DNA from: Heterotrichella gracilis
Taxonomy: Eukaryota > Sar > Xanthophyceae > Tribonematales > Xanthonemataceae
DNA length: 64,000 bases
Direction of reading: 5' to 3'
Assembly: GCA_032358255.1 (NCBI GenBank)
Contig: JAULBX010025830.1
Location: 1-64,000 of the forward strand
Of this stretch, positions 37,904 to 48,787 are shown in pieces. Positions within the stretch are counted from its first letter, which is position 1, and every line of letters starts with the position of its first letter. The notes under the pieces were generated by a model. It was not told the origin of the DNA and ran no database searches. It saw only the letters and a program-made list of their open reading frames with translations. Both the position numbers and the translations under genes were made by a program.

Positions 37904-39372
37904 GCCCGCAGGCGGACGAGCCGGCGCGGGATGGTGGTGGTGGATTGGTGCTCACTGGGCCGCCTGGGAGCGGTGGCTGTGTAGGACACCAATGCCGTGA
38001 TGGCCACTCAATGGCAACCTGTTCTTGGGATGGGCTTCAGCAGGGGAGCTGGTGGGAGGGGGCATGCATGGCTGGATTTTTGTTGCACAGCATGCTCACC
38101 GCGGCGGGGTTAGCCACTTTCACAGAGGTTCCTTACAGAGCGACGGAACTGCTGCGTTGCTTGCCAGCACGGGTTTTGTGCGTGGCAAGGTTTTGGCACA
38201 CAGTGTGTGGTGGGTGTGAACCTCTTGTTGCTGCAAGCGCGCACGCCTGGATCAGTGTGGATGCAGTGTTTCCATGGGGTCATATGCGTGGCTTGGTGGT
38301 TCACGGCTTCCAGGAATCACCATGCATCATGGACCCAGGCGATCAATCAGCGTATAGATGCATCCGTTTGGGAACAGTTTGATAGGTCCAGCCGCAAGCT
38401 TTGCGGATCCCTGGGGATGCATGGCCCTTTTTGCTTCAAATAGTCACTAATCGCAGTGTTGCGTAGAACTGCGGTATGAGCGCTTTGCTTCTGCACCCCT
38501 GTGCGTATTGTGACAGCTGGAGTGATCTTTTGCTAGATTTGTTATTTGAGGCCCATGAATCTGACACTGCATACTCGGGCAGATGGATGGTCACGCGAAG
38601 GGTGCGTGCGTGGTTATCATGACATTGCCGCGCCAGAGCGGACATATTATGCATGCAGATTCTCGAGGTCCCTGACCTAGGTGTGGGGTTGTGTTGCATG
38701 CGTATATGAGAGGGCATGCAAGGGGGGAGCATGACATTGTGCCACAGCGCATGCGTACAGCACTCCATTGGCAAGCAGGTGTAATTATTACTGGAACATG
38801 AGCGCCTATGTAGTATATCTTAGCATGCTGTAAATTTTGCAAAATCCACAACAAAAAGGAGCATAATATCCAATCGAACCGTCCAGAAAATGTCTGCTCA
38901 AGGCCTCCTGAAGGCATATATGCAGCATCCAATGTAAGCACCTTTACTTCTAAAGAACGGAATTAATACAACGCGTCGGCACTCATCATGGTGCAAGGCC
39001 ACTGTGTGAAGCATTGCAGGTCTCTGTTTGAACAATTGACATACCCAGCGCAACGTGCCTTGTACTGAGTCAGCCAGGCTGGATCCATTGATCCTCAGGC
39101 TGTTTGATAACCCACCACATGCTGCCTGATCTTTAAAATGACAGTGCGCACAATCAATTGTATGGGAATTCGCATGGTTTGCAGTGAGGCCAAATGCTGC
39201 AACGCTCACCGAAAGGAAATAAAAAATGGCACATCGCTGGCAAGCAGTGCTCAGCATAAATCTTCTCCACCAAGCACTCAGCAACCAGCGATGCGGGTGA
39301 CTTGTAAACCTGCTGCCCGTGATCAGCGACATTCCCAAGGCCTCAACCCACCCTGGTCAAATGTTGAAGCCT
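37904..39372. other. Convergent interval AGPase / SNARE, no gene recognised
   Basis: About 1.5 kb between convergent stops, presumably the two 3' UTRs. Frames of up to 146 codons occur on both strands (for example 38898-39338, minus), but they overlap one another and show no motif. Confidence 0.4.
38780..38784 (+). terminator. Candidate TGTAA poly(A) signal for AGPase
   Basis: First TGTAA after the AGPase stop, about 880 bases downstream; another lies near 38829. The 3' UTR would be long. Confidence 0.25.
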
Positions 39373-40606
39373 TCAAAAAATCCACCTGAGGAACGCCGAC
39401 ACCTTGTGCCATCCGTACACCATGAAGAACAGCGCCAGTGCAAAGAGCACCAGGTAGGTGACGTGGTTGCTGCCGCTGTCCTTGTAGGCGCGGTTCAGGC
39501 GCTTCATGGTGCCCTTCAGCGCGCCCTTCACCTTCTCCATGGTCTCCTCCTGGAGGAAAGAAAAGGCTGTTTGGGGGTTGGGGGTTAGGTTGAATGTGTA
39601 GAGCGCTTCATTGTATCCTTAGATTGAGAGCTGAGGGTCAAGGCGCTTCACAGTAAATACTCTGTACCCTAAACCCTATACGGCACCCTATACCCTAAAC
39701 ACACCCCATGGAGTGCAAGCTGACACGGGCCTTGTGGGTGAGCATAGGGTTCAAAGGCCAGGTGGCGTACCAAATTGTCGAGTATCTGCCTCTGGAGCTG
39801 GTTCTCCTCGCTTATCTGCGACGCCACCTGCACAGCCACAGATAACAGCCAGCCTCAAGAACCTCCCAGGCAATCAGAACCCAGCAGAACCCCAGCACCA
39901 CCTCCCAGGCATAAACTGTGCAAAGATAGAACTATTTGACACTGGTTATGCAAGGCTAGGGCTGTGCTGTGGATGCATGGGACTGTTGAGCCCCAGCTTA
40001 AACCCTTCCCCCAGCCAAAACCCTAAATAAAAACCCTTAACAGCACCCCTGTCCCACAGGCCGCCACAACGCACCCCTTTCAGCTTGCTGACATGTGTTC
40101 GCAGGTCGTCCACTGACTGGTCAATGTCAAAGCCTGGGTCTATGTTGATCTGCAGCTGGTCCCTGTTGGGGGTGCCAAATAGGGGCTGCCGAGCCGAGAG
40201 GCCATCCCTGCAGGTTACCAGGTGTCAGGTCAGGTGTACTGTATCGCAAAGGGTGTGTAAGACAGAGGGACCGGAGACGTTCAAATGTGCCGGTGAACAG
40301 TGGTGACAGAACACTGCTTCATGCAAGTTGGCTATGTTGAATTCGCTTGTGCAGAGGCGGTACCAGCAGTCTAGATTGGCTGGCAGGCGCAAGGTATGCA
40401 GGACAGACTGCTGGGATGGCTTCGTTGCTGAAGTGGTGTATAATTTTGTTTAATTTCAGCGCAAGTGCAGAGATCCTGGCCCTTGAGTGCGCCCTAGCCA
40501 AGGACTGAGCTTTGAGGGAGCGGCTCCATAGGACCTGCCCAAGCTTATGAGTATTGCTCTACCTGCTAGTAAAGCCACTTGGCCCATATCGCCCTGACGT
40601 TGACAT
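39373..40606 (-). CDS. Bet1/SFT1-like Qc-SNARE
   Basis: Tail-anchored SNARE of ER-Golgi or intra-Golgi fusion. Four exons in minus order (40606-40563, 40207-40075, 39827-39771, 39549-39373) join in phase to 136 residues, the usual size. The N terminus is MSTSGRYGPSGFTSRDG. The SNARE helix runs from about residue 45 to 108: FDIDQSVDDLRTHVSKLKGV, ASQISEENQLQRQILDNLEE and TMEKVKGALKGTMKRLN, with a Gln near the expected zero layer. A single C-terminal anchor follows (YLVLFALALFFMVYGW), with only about ten residues after it. The 44-base first exon was found by phase: its AG end plus the G of exon 2 makes the Arg before DGLSARQPLF. I cannot separate Bet1 from Sft1 subtype. Its upstream neighbour SEL1L is divergent. 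Confidence 0.82.
39665..39700 (+). repeat. Telomere-type repeat in the SNARE gene's last intron
   Basis: Degenerate CCCTAAA and CCCTATA units, about 100 bases upstream (on the minus strand) of the last exon's acceptor. Confidence 0.7.
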
Positions 40607-42054
40607 GACTGCCAAGGCTAACGCTGTGGCCGTAGCTGTGGAAGCTGTAAAAAAGTTGTTGCTTCCTTGTGTGTCCAAGGTTGCAGCAGCAACTCAGCGT
40701 CCTTCAATCAGGTGCTGCCAGGTTGCCTCCAGCCGAAGCTGAACGTAGGCCTCAGGCAATACAGGTCTTGCGCTGTTCCTGAGCCTTTGAGCCTGTCGTT
40801 GTTCTTCAAACCACCAGAAGCTATGTGCTGGCCATCCTACATAGGTGCAACAATGTGCAACCCCATTCCACAGTGGCTTTCCGACTACGCCGTAACAAAG
40901 ACTAGCCTCTTGCAGGTGGAAATCAAGTCGAGGAGGGGACGCTATGTGGCGTGGTGTAGTTTGCCTTCAGTCCACCGTTTCACCTGTTTTGGTATATGCA
41001 TGCATCCAAATAACATGCGTGTCGGAGATGTTGTGAACCGTTTGCATTTGTTTGCAGTCTTGCAAGTGAAAGTTTCTTACACAAAATTGCAGCAAAGTTC
41101 CTGGACTTTATACTCGATGCGATACTTGCTCAGGAACGGTTCCTGAGGCTCAGGTTTGCAAAACAAATACAAGAGAATAATTGCAAAAACGTTGAGAAGA
41201 TTGCTTTCTTTTGCCACCAGGTGATATAGGCCTGCACCCTTGGTTCTATTAAAATATCCAGGTGCACACACGACGTAGTGTAGCAAGTTCACTCTGATAG
41301 CTTCGCTCGTCTGCAGTAGGGTTCTGCGTGCAACCACCCTTCTGATTGGAACCAATAAAGAGACAGGAACAGCCAGTTTGAAAGGGCGTTGGCTTTTAAC
41401 GGCTCTGGCTTTCGAGGAACAATAACCCATCTGAGCACTGGAACACTCCTTGACGCACTCGCCAACCCCTGGGGCATCCTAATTTTAATGGGCATGCCGG
41501 CAATTAGAATGCCGTTGATAGCCCTATAGCGTGCGCGCAGCACGGTCCAAACCTTGTAATACTGCGACCAGTCAGTTTGGGCGGTGAGTCCTGCTACACG
41601 TTGCTGGTTGGAGCAACGCTTGGCCCCCCGTGGATGATAGACCACCCACAGGGACCCACAACGACGTCTTCATTTCAATAGTATCACTGATGAGAACCAA
41701 GGTGAGCCAGTCATTCTGCTTGCAACACTGCGTTCAGATCCTTAGAGGGCTTGTCAGGCAAATACTGCGTATGCATGCATATAGATGCATATAGCAAGCA
41801 CTGTCACAAGCCCAGTACAGTACAGTACGAGTCCCATGCGTGGATAATTTTCAACAGTGGTCACACTCCGCGCACCCATATATTCCTCACAAAAGTGCCA
41901 GTCCAATATGAATCGCCTGATTAAAAGCGGTTCACATTGAAGCAATCACTCATTGCACATGCGTAAGGGTTGCTCCCTCGCCATGCCTTGGCATATGAAT
42001 TGCACTTGCATACACCCAATGCATATGGGTTGGAGTCTTTCATTGCTAGCGCCA
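40607..42054. promoter_or_regulatory. Divergent interval SNARE / SEL1L
   Basis: About 1.45 kb with the promoters of both genes. It includes a plus-strand open frame at 40667-41146 and a minus-strand frame at 41289-41645, neither with a recognisable motif or plausible splice partners. A short CAGTACAGTACAGTAC run lies near 41815. Confidence 0.4.
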
Positions 42055-45000
42055 ATGGGTTGGGCTCGGTGGTGTGAGGCAGGCGCTGAGTGTGCAGCCC
42101 TTGTGCAGGGGTTGGCGTTTGCGCTGCTGTGCGCTGCCCTGCTCGGCCACACATGCCTGTGCACGACAGACAGCAGCGATGCGGAGCAGCTCTATCAGGA
42201 GGCGCTCCAAATACGGTAAGAACCGCCTCCACACAAGCCAAGTCCAACAACCACGAAGGGTTTTTGCCACCTACTGCAACGTCATCCACCCTTCGCCCAA
42301 CAAGCGAGTCAGATGCCAGCGCTTGCGCACTCAAGCTGGCGGCCTTGCTCCTCAGTACCCTAAACCCAATCCCTAATAAAGAATAATCAGCTGCCGCAGT
42401 CAGATGCCAGCACCTGCCAGCTCAACCCCTAAACCCCATCCGTAATCCCTTAAATTGTCACCTGTTGCAGAAGCAAGTCAGATGCAAGCACGCGCGAGCT
42501 CAAACTGGCAGCCTTGCTCCTCCAATATTTAAACCCTAATAAAACCCTTAAAATTCCACCGATTGCAGGAGCAAGTCAGATGCAAGCACCCGCGACCTCA
42601 AGCTGGCAGCCTCGCTCCTCAAAACCGCGGCAGGGGTGAACGTGACCCTGCGTGCGCCCCCCGACGCACCCGCCACTCACACAGCCACCACTGATCAGCC
42701 CTATTTGCTTGTGTCTGAGCCCACGCACCTGGGCGCTCTCAAGGAGCTTGCCGCAGCCTACACCAGGGGCGAGGGGGTGGTGCAGAGCGCAGCCATCGCG
42801 CACCAGCTCACACACAAGGCTGCGGAGCTGGGTGACGCCGACGCACAGGCGCAGGTGAGGGTCAGTTATGAATAGTATGTTACTTCGCCCCCTGTATTAG
42901 TACTTAAAGTGGAAATATATGGATTTAAATTAGTACTGAGATTTTGCACTAAATTAATTGTGGGTAGAATGATGATTGTGGGTTGAATGAGCCATACCCT
43001 ACCTGTGTATTTAAATGGTTACATGCTGCCGTAATGCATGCCAGATGAACATGCACGTTACTTCTGCCGATGCTTGAACCATCCCCCACATGCTCCATGC
43101 TCAAACCCGCGCCTAGTCAGCCCATGCATGTGGCACAGCTTGCATTCCACCTGCCCTTCAGCACTCTCACGCTGCATCAGCGGAAAATCTCCGCCCCCCC
43201 TATACCTTATTTGTATATCTTAGCAGGCCTGACGTTGGCTTCGTCTTAACCAAAGCACCTATTTAAAGACAGAAATGCGTCCTTCTTTACTTTTATTTTG
43301 CATGTCACCCACGCCAGCCCATGCACGCCCCGCAGGTCGCGTTCCACCTGTCCTTCGGCACCCTCCCGCTGCACCAGCGCAAGGCCTCCGACCCCCCCTA
43401 CGTCTTCACGGAGCCCGACGTGGCCTCCGCGCTGCTGCACTACTACTTTGCGGCGGCGGGCAACAGCACCTTTGCGCGCATGGCCATGGGGTACAGGCAC
43501 TTCCAGGGCCTGGGGGTGCCCAAGAGCTGCCAGGCGGCGGTGCTGTACTACCAGCCGGTGGCGGAGGAGGTGGTGGCGGCGGCCACCAGGCCCGGGACGC
43601 TGCCGCTGGTGCGAGGGAAACCCTGAAACCCTAGACACGCTGTAAAAAAATCGGTGGGGGGATGGGGGCAAAACGGAGCACTGTTGGCATCACCCCTTGC
43701 TGCGACAATGCAAACACTGTGGGCGGCGTTGCATCGGCGCCATTCTCCACACTCCTGCCCCCCTCTTGCACCCGCATTGCTCTGCATACCAAGAGGCTCC
43801 CACACGCCGCGCCGAAATGGAAAACGAGCATTAAAAGTACCTACTTTCAAAAATATGCAAATAAATTTTTCACACCGAATCGGTTTTCTAACAATTTGTT
43901 CCACGATTGTTTTGAAAAGGATCTACGCCCAACCCTGCAAGGTGGCCCTGTGCATTGTCGACCCTACAGCATGTTCACCACCATTCAAACTCTCAAAGCG
44001 GGCCAACACCCACCCCCACAGGTTGAGCGCGTGCGCCTGAGCCTGCGCACCTTCAACTCCAAGAAGACCAGTAAGGAGTCTGAGCTGCTGCACTTCCAGT
44101 GGCTGGCGGACATGGGCAACGCAGACGCGCAGAGGAGGATAGGCCACATGTACGCCTCGGGCATCATCAAGCAGCCCGACCAGGCGCTCAAGTACTTCCT
44201 GTGAGTGGGGTGGGGTGGGGGGGTGGGGTTGGGGGTGAACTGGGTAAGCGGGCACATGATTGCATCAGGCATGGTCAGGCAGCCGGACCAGGGCTTTCAA
44301 GTAAGGTTTTTGGGGTGGGGTGGGGGAGGTGGGGGGGGAGTTGTGGGCACGCATACACATGCCCGTGCACTTTCATGCACACAAGGGCACACGCAGGGCA
44401 CCAGGACACACGCTGCAGCACACACCCATTACCACACGTAACTTTCTGGCACCGCACAGCATCCATGCATACACCCCTGTTCTCACCACCACTCATCACC
44501 TCCACCCCGCAGCAAAGCAGCAGAGGGCGGGGATGTCGATGCCATGTCCCACCTGGGCCACATGTACGCAAATGGAGCGGGGGTGGCGCCCAGCAATGAG
44601 ACAGCGCTCGAGTATTTCCAGGCTGCTGCCCGGAAGGGCCATGCCAGTGCGCTCTACGGTCTTGGATACATGTACATGGCAGGGTATGGCGTGCCCAAGG
44701 ACTATGCAAAGGCGCTCAAGTACCTGCAGGTGTGTGGGGTTGGACCTGGATCCTTTGTTTTGCATCGGGTATAGATGAGGCGTTGGAACCTGCACACTTC
44801 ATCAGGCTAGGTAGGGCCACGCCAGTGCGCTGTACGTGGGACACATGCATATGGTGGGTGAAGGCGGGCCCAGGGACTATGCCAAGGCGCTCAAGTACTT
44901 GGACGTGAGGGGTAGTGTTTTTGTATTGAAACCTGGTGCTGGGACAAAACATTGACAAGGATTTGGGAGTTAGGTTGGGCACAAGACGTTGCGACACCAG

Positions 45001-47655
45001 GAAAGCGCTGCGTGGTGCTGCTTGCTTACACAGGTGGAGGTTTCAAACCTTGTGGCCTGTGCTGCGCAGGATGCGGGTGACAAGGGCAGCATTGATGCAT
45101 GGTTCTACCTGGGCCTCATGCACCTCAAGGGCTGGGGGGTGAAGAAGCAACAGGGGCAGGTAAGGGGGGTAGGCTTAGACCTTGAGATAAAAGGGCCTCC
45201 TAGTTGATGCAAACTCTCCCAACGATCATCTTGTAGATTCACTAGGAAGGAACCGACTAGGAACCCATACCCCGTGCCATGAGGATGCTCAACCTGGCAG
45301 CAGGACAGGGCTACCCACTGACCGTGTACCACCACATGTCGCCATGCACCACAGCCACACCCCAACCCAGCTCAACCCCGCCCCAACCCTATTCCATAAA
45401 CCGCACACCCTTCCAGGCAATGAAGATGTTCAATTTGGCCTCCGAGCTGGGCCATCCGCTTGCCATGTACAACCTGGCCATGATGTACCTGGGTGCCGCG
45501 GGGGTGTCTGACCGCCAGTCCTGCACCAAGGCGCTGCAGCTGATGAAGAAAGCAGCGGAGGCGGGGCCATGGGCTGCCCTGCTGCAGGAGGGGTACGAGA
45601 AGCTGCTGGCGGGGGATGCGCAGGTATGTGTGGGTGGGGATGGGGAGGAGCTGGGAATGCGTACGTGGGGTGTGTGTGGGGGGGGGGGGTGGGTGGGTGG
45701 GTGGTTGGGCAGCTGCTGAAGCAGGCGGCAGGGGTGGGTACAGGGATGGGTGACAAGCTGCTGGCAGGAGATGCGCAGGTGTAACTGAACGGGGAATACT
45801 GCGCGCACAGCGGTGCTTGTCTGTGTGCACCTAAGCGGTTGCTCGTATTCAGTGCTGAGTGCATGTCATCGCTTGCCTGGATTTAAACTGTTTTCTTACC
45901 CATCTTCCTTCCCCAGGCCGCCCTCCTGAGCTACCTGCGCATGGCTGAGCTGGGCAGCGAGCTGGCGCAGAGCAACGCAGGCTGGATGCTGGCACACGTG
46001 AGTCAGGCAGGGGTTGGGATGGACTGGGGGGTCAGGTCATGTAATATACAAGACCGATTGTAGATGACAGACAAATCCAAGCATTCCAGCAATGCAGCTG
46101 ATCAGCGATTAGCCGTGTGCACAAGTTTGCGCCACTCGGCTCTGTCCTGGCATTGCTTGTACCGTTCTGAATGTGTTTGCTCCAGGTGTTGTAATGAGGA
46201 CAATTAAATTGTAGATCTAAGGCAAAAATGAACCATACGATTGAAACCCGTTGTCAGAACTGTAGTCACAATCCCCGTTAACCAGGTAAAATTACACATG
46301 AAGCACGCCAATTAAATTCATGATGTCATTTGCAATCACTGTAATTTTGATCAACTATTCACGCCCTGCAGGGTTACGGCTACCGCGGCCCGTGCGCAGC
46401 CGACGTGGCCTTTGTGCTCTACCAGCGGGCAGCCGAGCAGGGCAACGTTGAGGCGCTGCTGCTGCTGGGGGACGCGCACTGGTACGGCAGGGCGGTGCCA
46501 CAGGATTGGGGCCGAGCAGCCGAGGTGTATGGGCAGGCCAGCAGGCGGGGCAACGCGCAGGCCACCTTCAACCTGGGGTACATGTACCAGTATGGGGCGG
46601 GGCTGCCTAAGGTGTGTGAGGGGGGATGAAGGGAGGGTTGTTGCCTTATGATTGGGGATTCTGTTGTAGGCGACGAGGGAAGCGGAGTGGGCTGGGGCTC
46701 GCCTTTGGTGGTTTTGGGATGCGCCAGACCAGTGAGAGGGATAAGCCACAGGCGGCCTTTAACTCTTGGGTAAAAGGACCAGTACGGGTGTGTGCTGGCA
46801 AAGGTGTGGGTGGGTGGGTGGGGGCGGATGGGGTGCAAGGTCGGTTGACAGGAGTCTTGTTTTGGAAAGCAAGTTTTGAAATCCTTTCTGCAGGACCTGC
46901 ACCTGGCTAAGCGGCATTATGACAAGGCTGTCCAGACGCAGCCTGACTCGTGGGTGGCTGTGCGGGTGGCGCTGGTGCTGCTGCGGGTGCATGCGTTGTG
47001 GGAGGGGCTGTCCCCACACGTGCCCAAGGGGGTGGTTTGGCTGGTTGGGGGATGGTTTGAGGCGCAGGAGAGGGGGGGAGGTGAGGCGCTGAGAGGGGTA
47101 GGGGGGTTGCATGTTGGGTTGTTGATAAAGATCCAGAGGACACCTGCTCCTTTTGGCTAAATTGGTTTGCCCGTGCTACCCCTTCCACTGCAAAATGAGG
47201 TTTCCAGGTCCTTCTGTATTGCACTCTCCACCTCATGCCCTTGTCCCCACCTGTACAAACCTGAACCCAAAACCCCTTCCCAACCCCCACCCGCAGCCAC
47301 GCAAGCCACCCTGTCAGGCAACCCAGAAGACGCCGGGCCCTTTGGCCTGGGGTGGTTTGGGCGATTCCTGGACATCGGGAACTGGGTGGACTGGGATTGG
47401 CTGGACAAGCTGGCGGACATGTCAGACAAGACCGACTACCTCATCATCATCGCAATGTGCGGCATGCTGTGGATGGTGCTGTACCAGCGGCGGAGGCTGC
47501 GGGGGGGCGTGGAGGGGGTGGTGGGTGGGGGTGGGGGTGGGGAGGGAGCGGGGGTTGCGGAGGGGCGGGGAGGGCAGGGGGAGGGGGAGGGGCCCCATGG
47601 TGGTGCGAGGGGTGGGGGTGATGTGGCGCCTCAAGAACCGGACGCACAGGGCTGA
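42055..47655 (+). CDS. SEL1L / HRD3-type ERAD adaptor with SEL1 repeats
   Basis: Partner of the HRD1 ubiquitin ligase in ER-associated degradation; the repeats sit in the ER lumen and recruit misfolded clients. Eleven exons (42055-42215, 42569-42854, 43336-43608, 44022-44200, 44513-44729, 45070-45159, 45417-45623, 45917-45997, 46372-46611, 46894-47080, 47297-47655) join in phase to 759 residues. A signal peptide is visible (ALVQGLAFALLCAALLGHTC). SEL1 repeats follow, e.g. ADAQRRIGHMYASGIIKQPD, DAMSHLGHMYANGAGVAPSN, SALYGLGYMYMAGYGVPKDY, DAWFYLGLMHLKGWGVKKQ and QATFNLGYMYQYGAGLPKD. Near the C terminus come WFGRFLDIGNWVDWDWLDK and one membrane helix, YLIIIAMCGMLWMVLY, then a Gly-rich tail. An in-frame upstream Met at 42025 would add ten residues. 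At least six introns carry copies of exon edges. TGTAA at 47883 and 47893 are candidate poly(A) signals. Confidence 0.92.
42290..42524 (+). repeat. Three extra copies of the SEL1L exon 2 start, in intron 1
   Basis: Units at 42290-42353, 42391-42430 and 42461-42524 repeat the real exon 2 start (42556-42625). All share AGTCAGATGCMAGC; two also share CAAGCTGGC/CAAACTGGC then AGCCTTGCTCCTC-like sequence. The third keeps a TTGCAG acceptor and is the closest to the real exon. CCCTAA-type bits separate the units. Confidence 0.9.
43117..43207 (+). repeat. Diverged copy of the SEL1L exon 3 start, in intron 2
   Basis: About 90 bases at roughly three-quarters identity to 43315-43403. The real exon reads VAFHLSFGTLPLHQRK and the copy LAFHLPFSTLTLHQRK, with an acceptor-like GGCACAG just before it. 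Its open frame continues for about 15 more codons. Confidence 0.85.
44268..44330 (+). repeat. Copy of the SEL1L exon 4 end and donor, in intron 4
   Basis: Repeats GCAT..TCA.GCAGCC.GACCAGG and the G-rich intron start of the real site (44160-44220). In the copy the region after TCAAGTA reads AGGTTTTTGGGGTGGGG. Confidence 0.8.
44811..44912 (+). repeat. Copy of the SEL1L exon 5 end and donor, in intron 5
   Basis: About 100 bases repeat the real exon 5 end (44634-44735), sharing GCCAGTGCGCT, ACATGCATATGG-like sequence, GGGACTATGCCAAGGCGCTC and a GTGAGG donor-like end. The repeat frame is broken by small indels, so it does not extend the SEL1 domain. Confidence 0.85.
45270..45344 (+). repeat. Copy of the SEL1L exon 7 start, in intron 6
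   Basis: ATGAGGATGCTCAACCTGGC aligns with ATGAAGATGTTCAATTTGGC of exon 7 (45420 onward), and similarity continues through the GGGCTACCCACTGACCGTGT segment. No working AG acceptor precedes it in the right phase. Confidence 0.75.
45729..45785 (+). repeat. Copy of the SEL1L exon 7 end and donor, in intron 7
   Basis: ACAAGCTGCTGGCAGGAGAT then GCGCAGGTGTAACTG repeats GAGAAGCTGCTGGCGGGGGA then TGCGCAGGTATGTG of the real site (45599-45630). Confidence 0.85.
46731..46795 (+). repeat. Eroded copy of SEL1L exon 9 sequence, in intron 9
   Basis: CAGGCGGCCTTTAACTCTTG then GGTA..AGGACCAGTACGGG resembles CAGGCCACCTTCAACCTGGG then GTACATGTACCAGTATGGG of exon 9 (46558-46600). This is the weakest example in the gene. 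Confidence 0.55.
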
Positions 47656-48787
47656 TGACTGTGTGACTCAGGGCGCGTCATCAAGGGCAAACCTCGATGT
47701 TGTAGGAAGAGGCAAATAAACGTTTACATATTGGTTGCTTTGTTGCCATCACGGCATTGGGCCCTGGCTGGTATACGTGGACAGCTGTTTATCTTGCGTG
47801 AGTGTCCCCCGGACTCTGTGTTGCGCATTCCCTTCTTCTTTTGTCTTATTGCTGCAACAGCATACGGTAATGTCACATTGGCTGTAAACGTGTGTAACAT
47901 TGATCACTAACCAAAAGGTCAGCCCAAAACATGGGGCCTGAGATGCTGCATCCCTACAGGGTGTGGCCACTCAAACGACCTGGGTTGTGATGCAACTGCA
48001 CTTGCAGGCTTGATGGCAGAGCATCTGCAGAGAGCAGACTGCATGGCTGGTGAGTATGGCTAGGGTTGCCCACCTCAAAAACGGCTGAGTAGCAGCTGTA
48101 AAAGATGGAGCTGCAGTGTTCTCATTGCCTAAACAACCGATTTCCAGCCAATAAAATCCCTTATCGATGGTTGAAGGTACTAATTGAGGGCAGGCAGTAC
48201 AGACAGAGAAACCTCTTCCAGATAAGCACTGAGAAGAGTATACAGGAATGCTCAAAGTACTGGGGGAGGATTGCTCAAAGTACTAGAAAGACGGGTCTAG
48301 CCTGAGGCCCTCACAATACTGCGTTCTTGGTTTCCTAGCCATCTTTGTCTTGCCTTCAATTGAGTTGGAAGCTGTTGTTGCATCGGTGAATAACAGTTCG
48401 CAAGGCAAGGACTGTGGATACAATGCATGCATGCATTCGGCGCTATTGCATGCATGCGTTCTTCACATATAGTGACGCCCGCTACCATTTTCTTGCTCTA
48501 CCAGTGCTCCTATTAGGTTGACTTTCAAAACAACGCGGTGTGTATGTGCAGATAAAGGGTCGCAGATAGTACGAAAACCTGTGCATCCACCGGCTCTAAG
48601 ACATCACGCTCAATAGCGCCCAATACACCACCGTTGACACCTGCGTTCAGCTCCTGTACGGCAATGCATGGCGTGCAAGCGGCGGAAGGAGACAACGTGC
48701 CTGACATTCTGACATCCTGACTCCACTTCTATACTTTCTGGTCTAGACAGGGCCGTGTCAAATATATGAATGTTTTCTGTTCTGCAG
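47656..48787. other. Interval between SEL1L and the U-box gene
   Basis: About 1.1 kb. Candidate SEL1L poly(A) signals TGTAA lie at 47883-47887 and 47893-47897. Upstream exons of the U-box gene probably lie here, but I could not identify them with confidence. Confidence 0.4.

Noticed and set aside
40667-41146. 159-codon plus-strand frame between SNARE and SEL1L
   Set aside because: No ATG at its start, no motif, and it overlaps the SNARE gene's upstream region. Not supported as a gene.
41289-41645. 118-codon minus-strand frame resembling a fragment of a mobile element or transposase
   Set aside because: No catalytic motif, terminal repeats or target-site duplication visible. No mobile element could be supported.
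44205-44912. Possible extra SEL1 exons in introns 4 and 5 of SEL1L
   Set aside because: The copies have broken frames or lack working acceptor plus donor pairs, and the main exons already join in phase without them.
45000-45069. Longer version of SEL1L exon 6 starting at the earlier CACAG (VEVSNLVACAAQ)
   Set aside because: It is in frame, but the shorter exon from 45070 gives a standard SEL1 repeat spacing (ALKYLQ then DAGDKGSIDAW). Kept only as a possible alternative.
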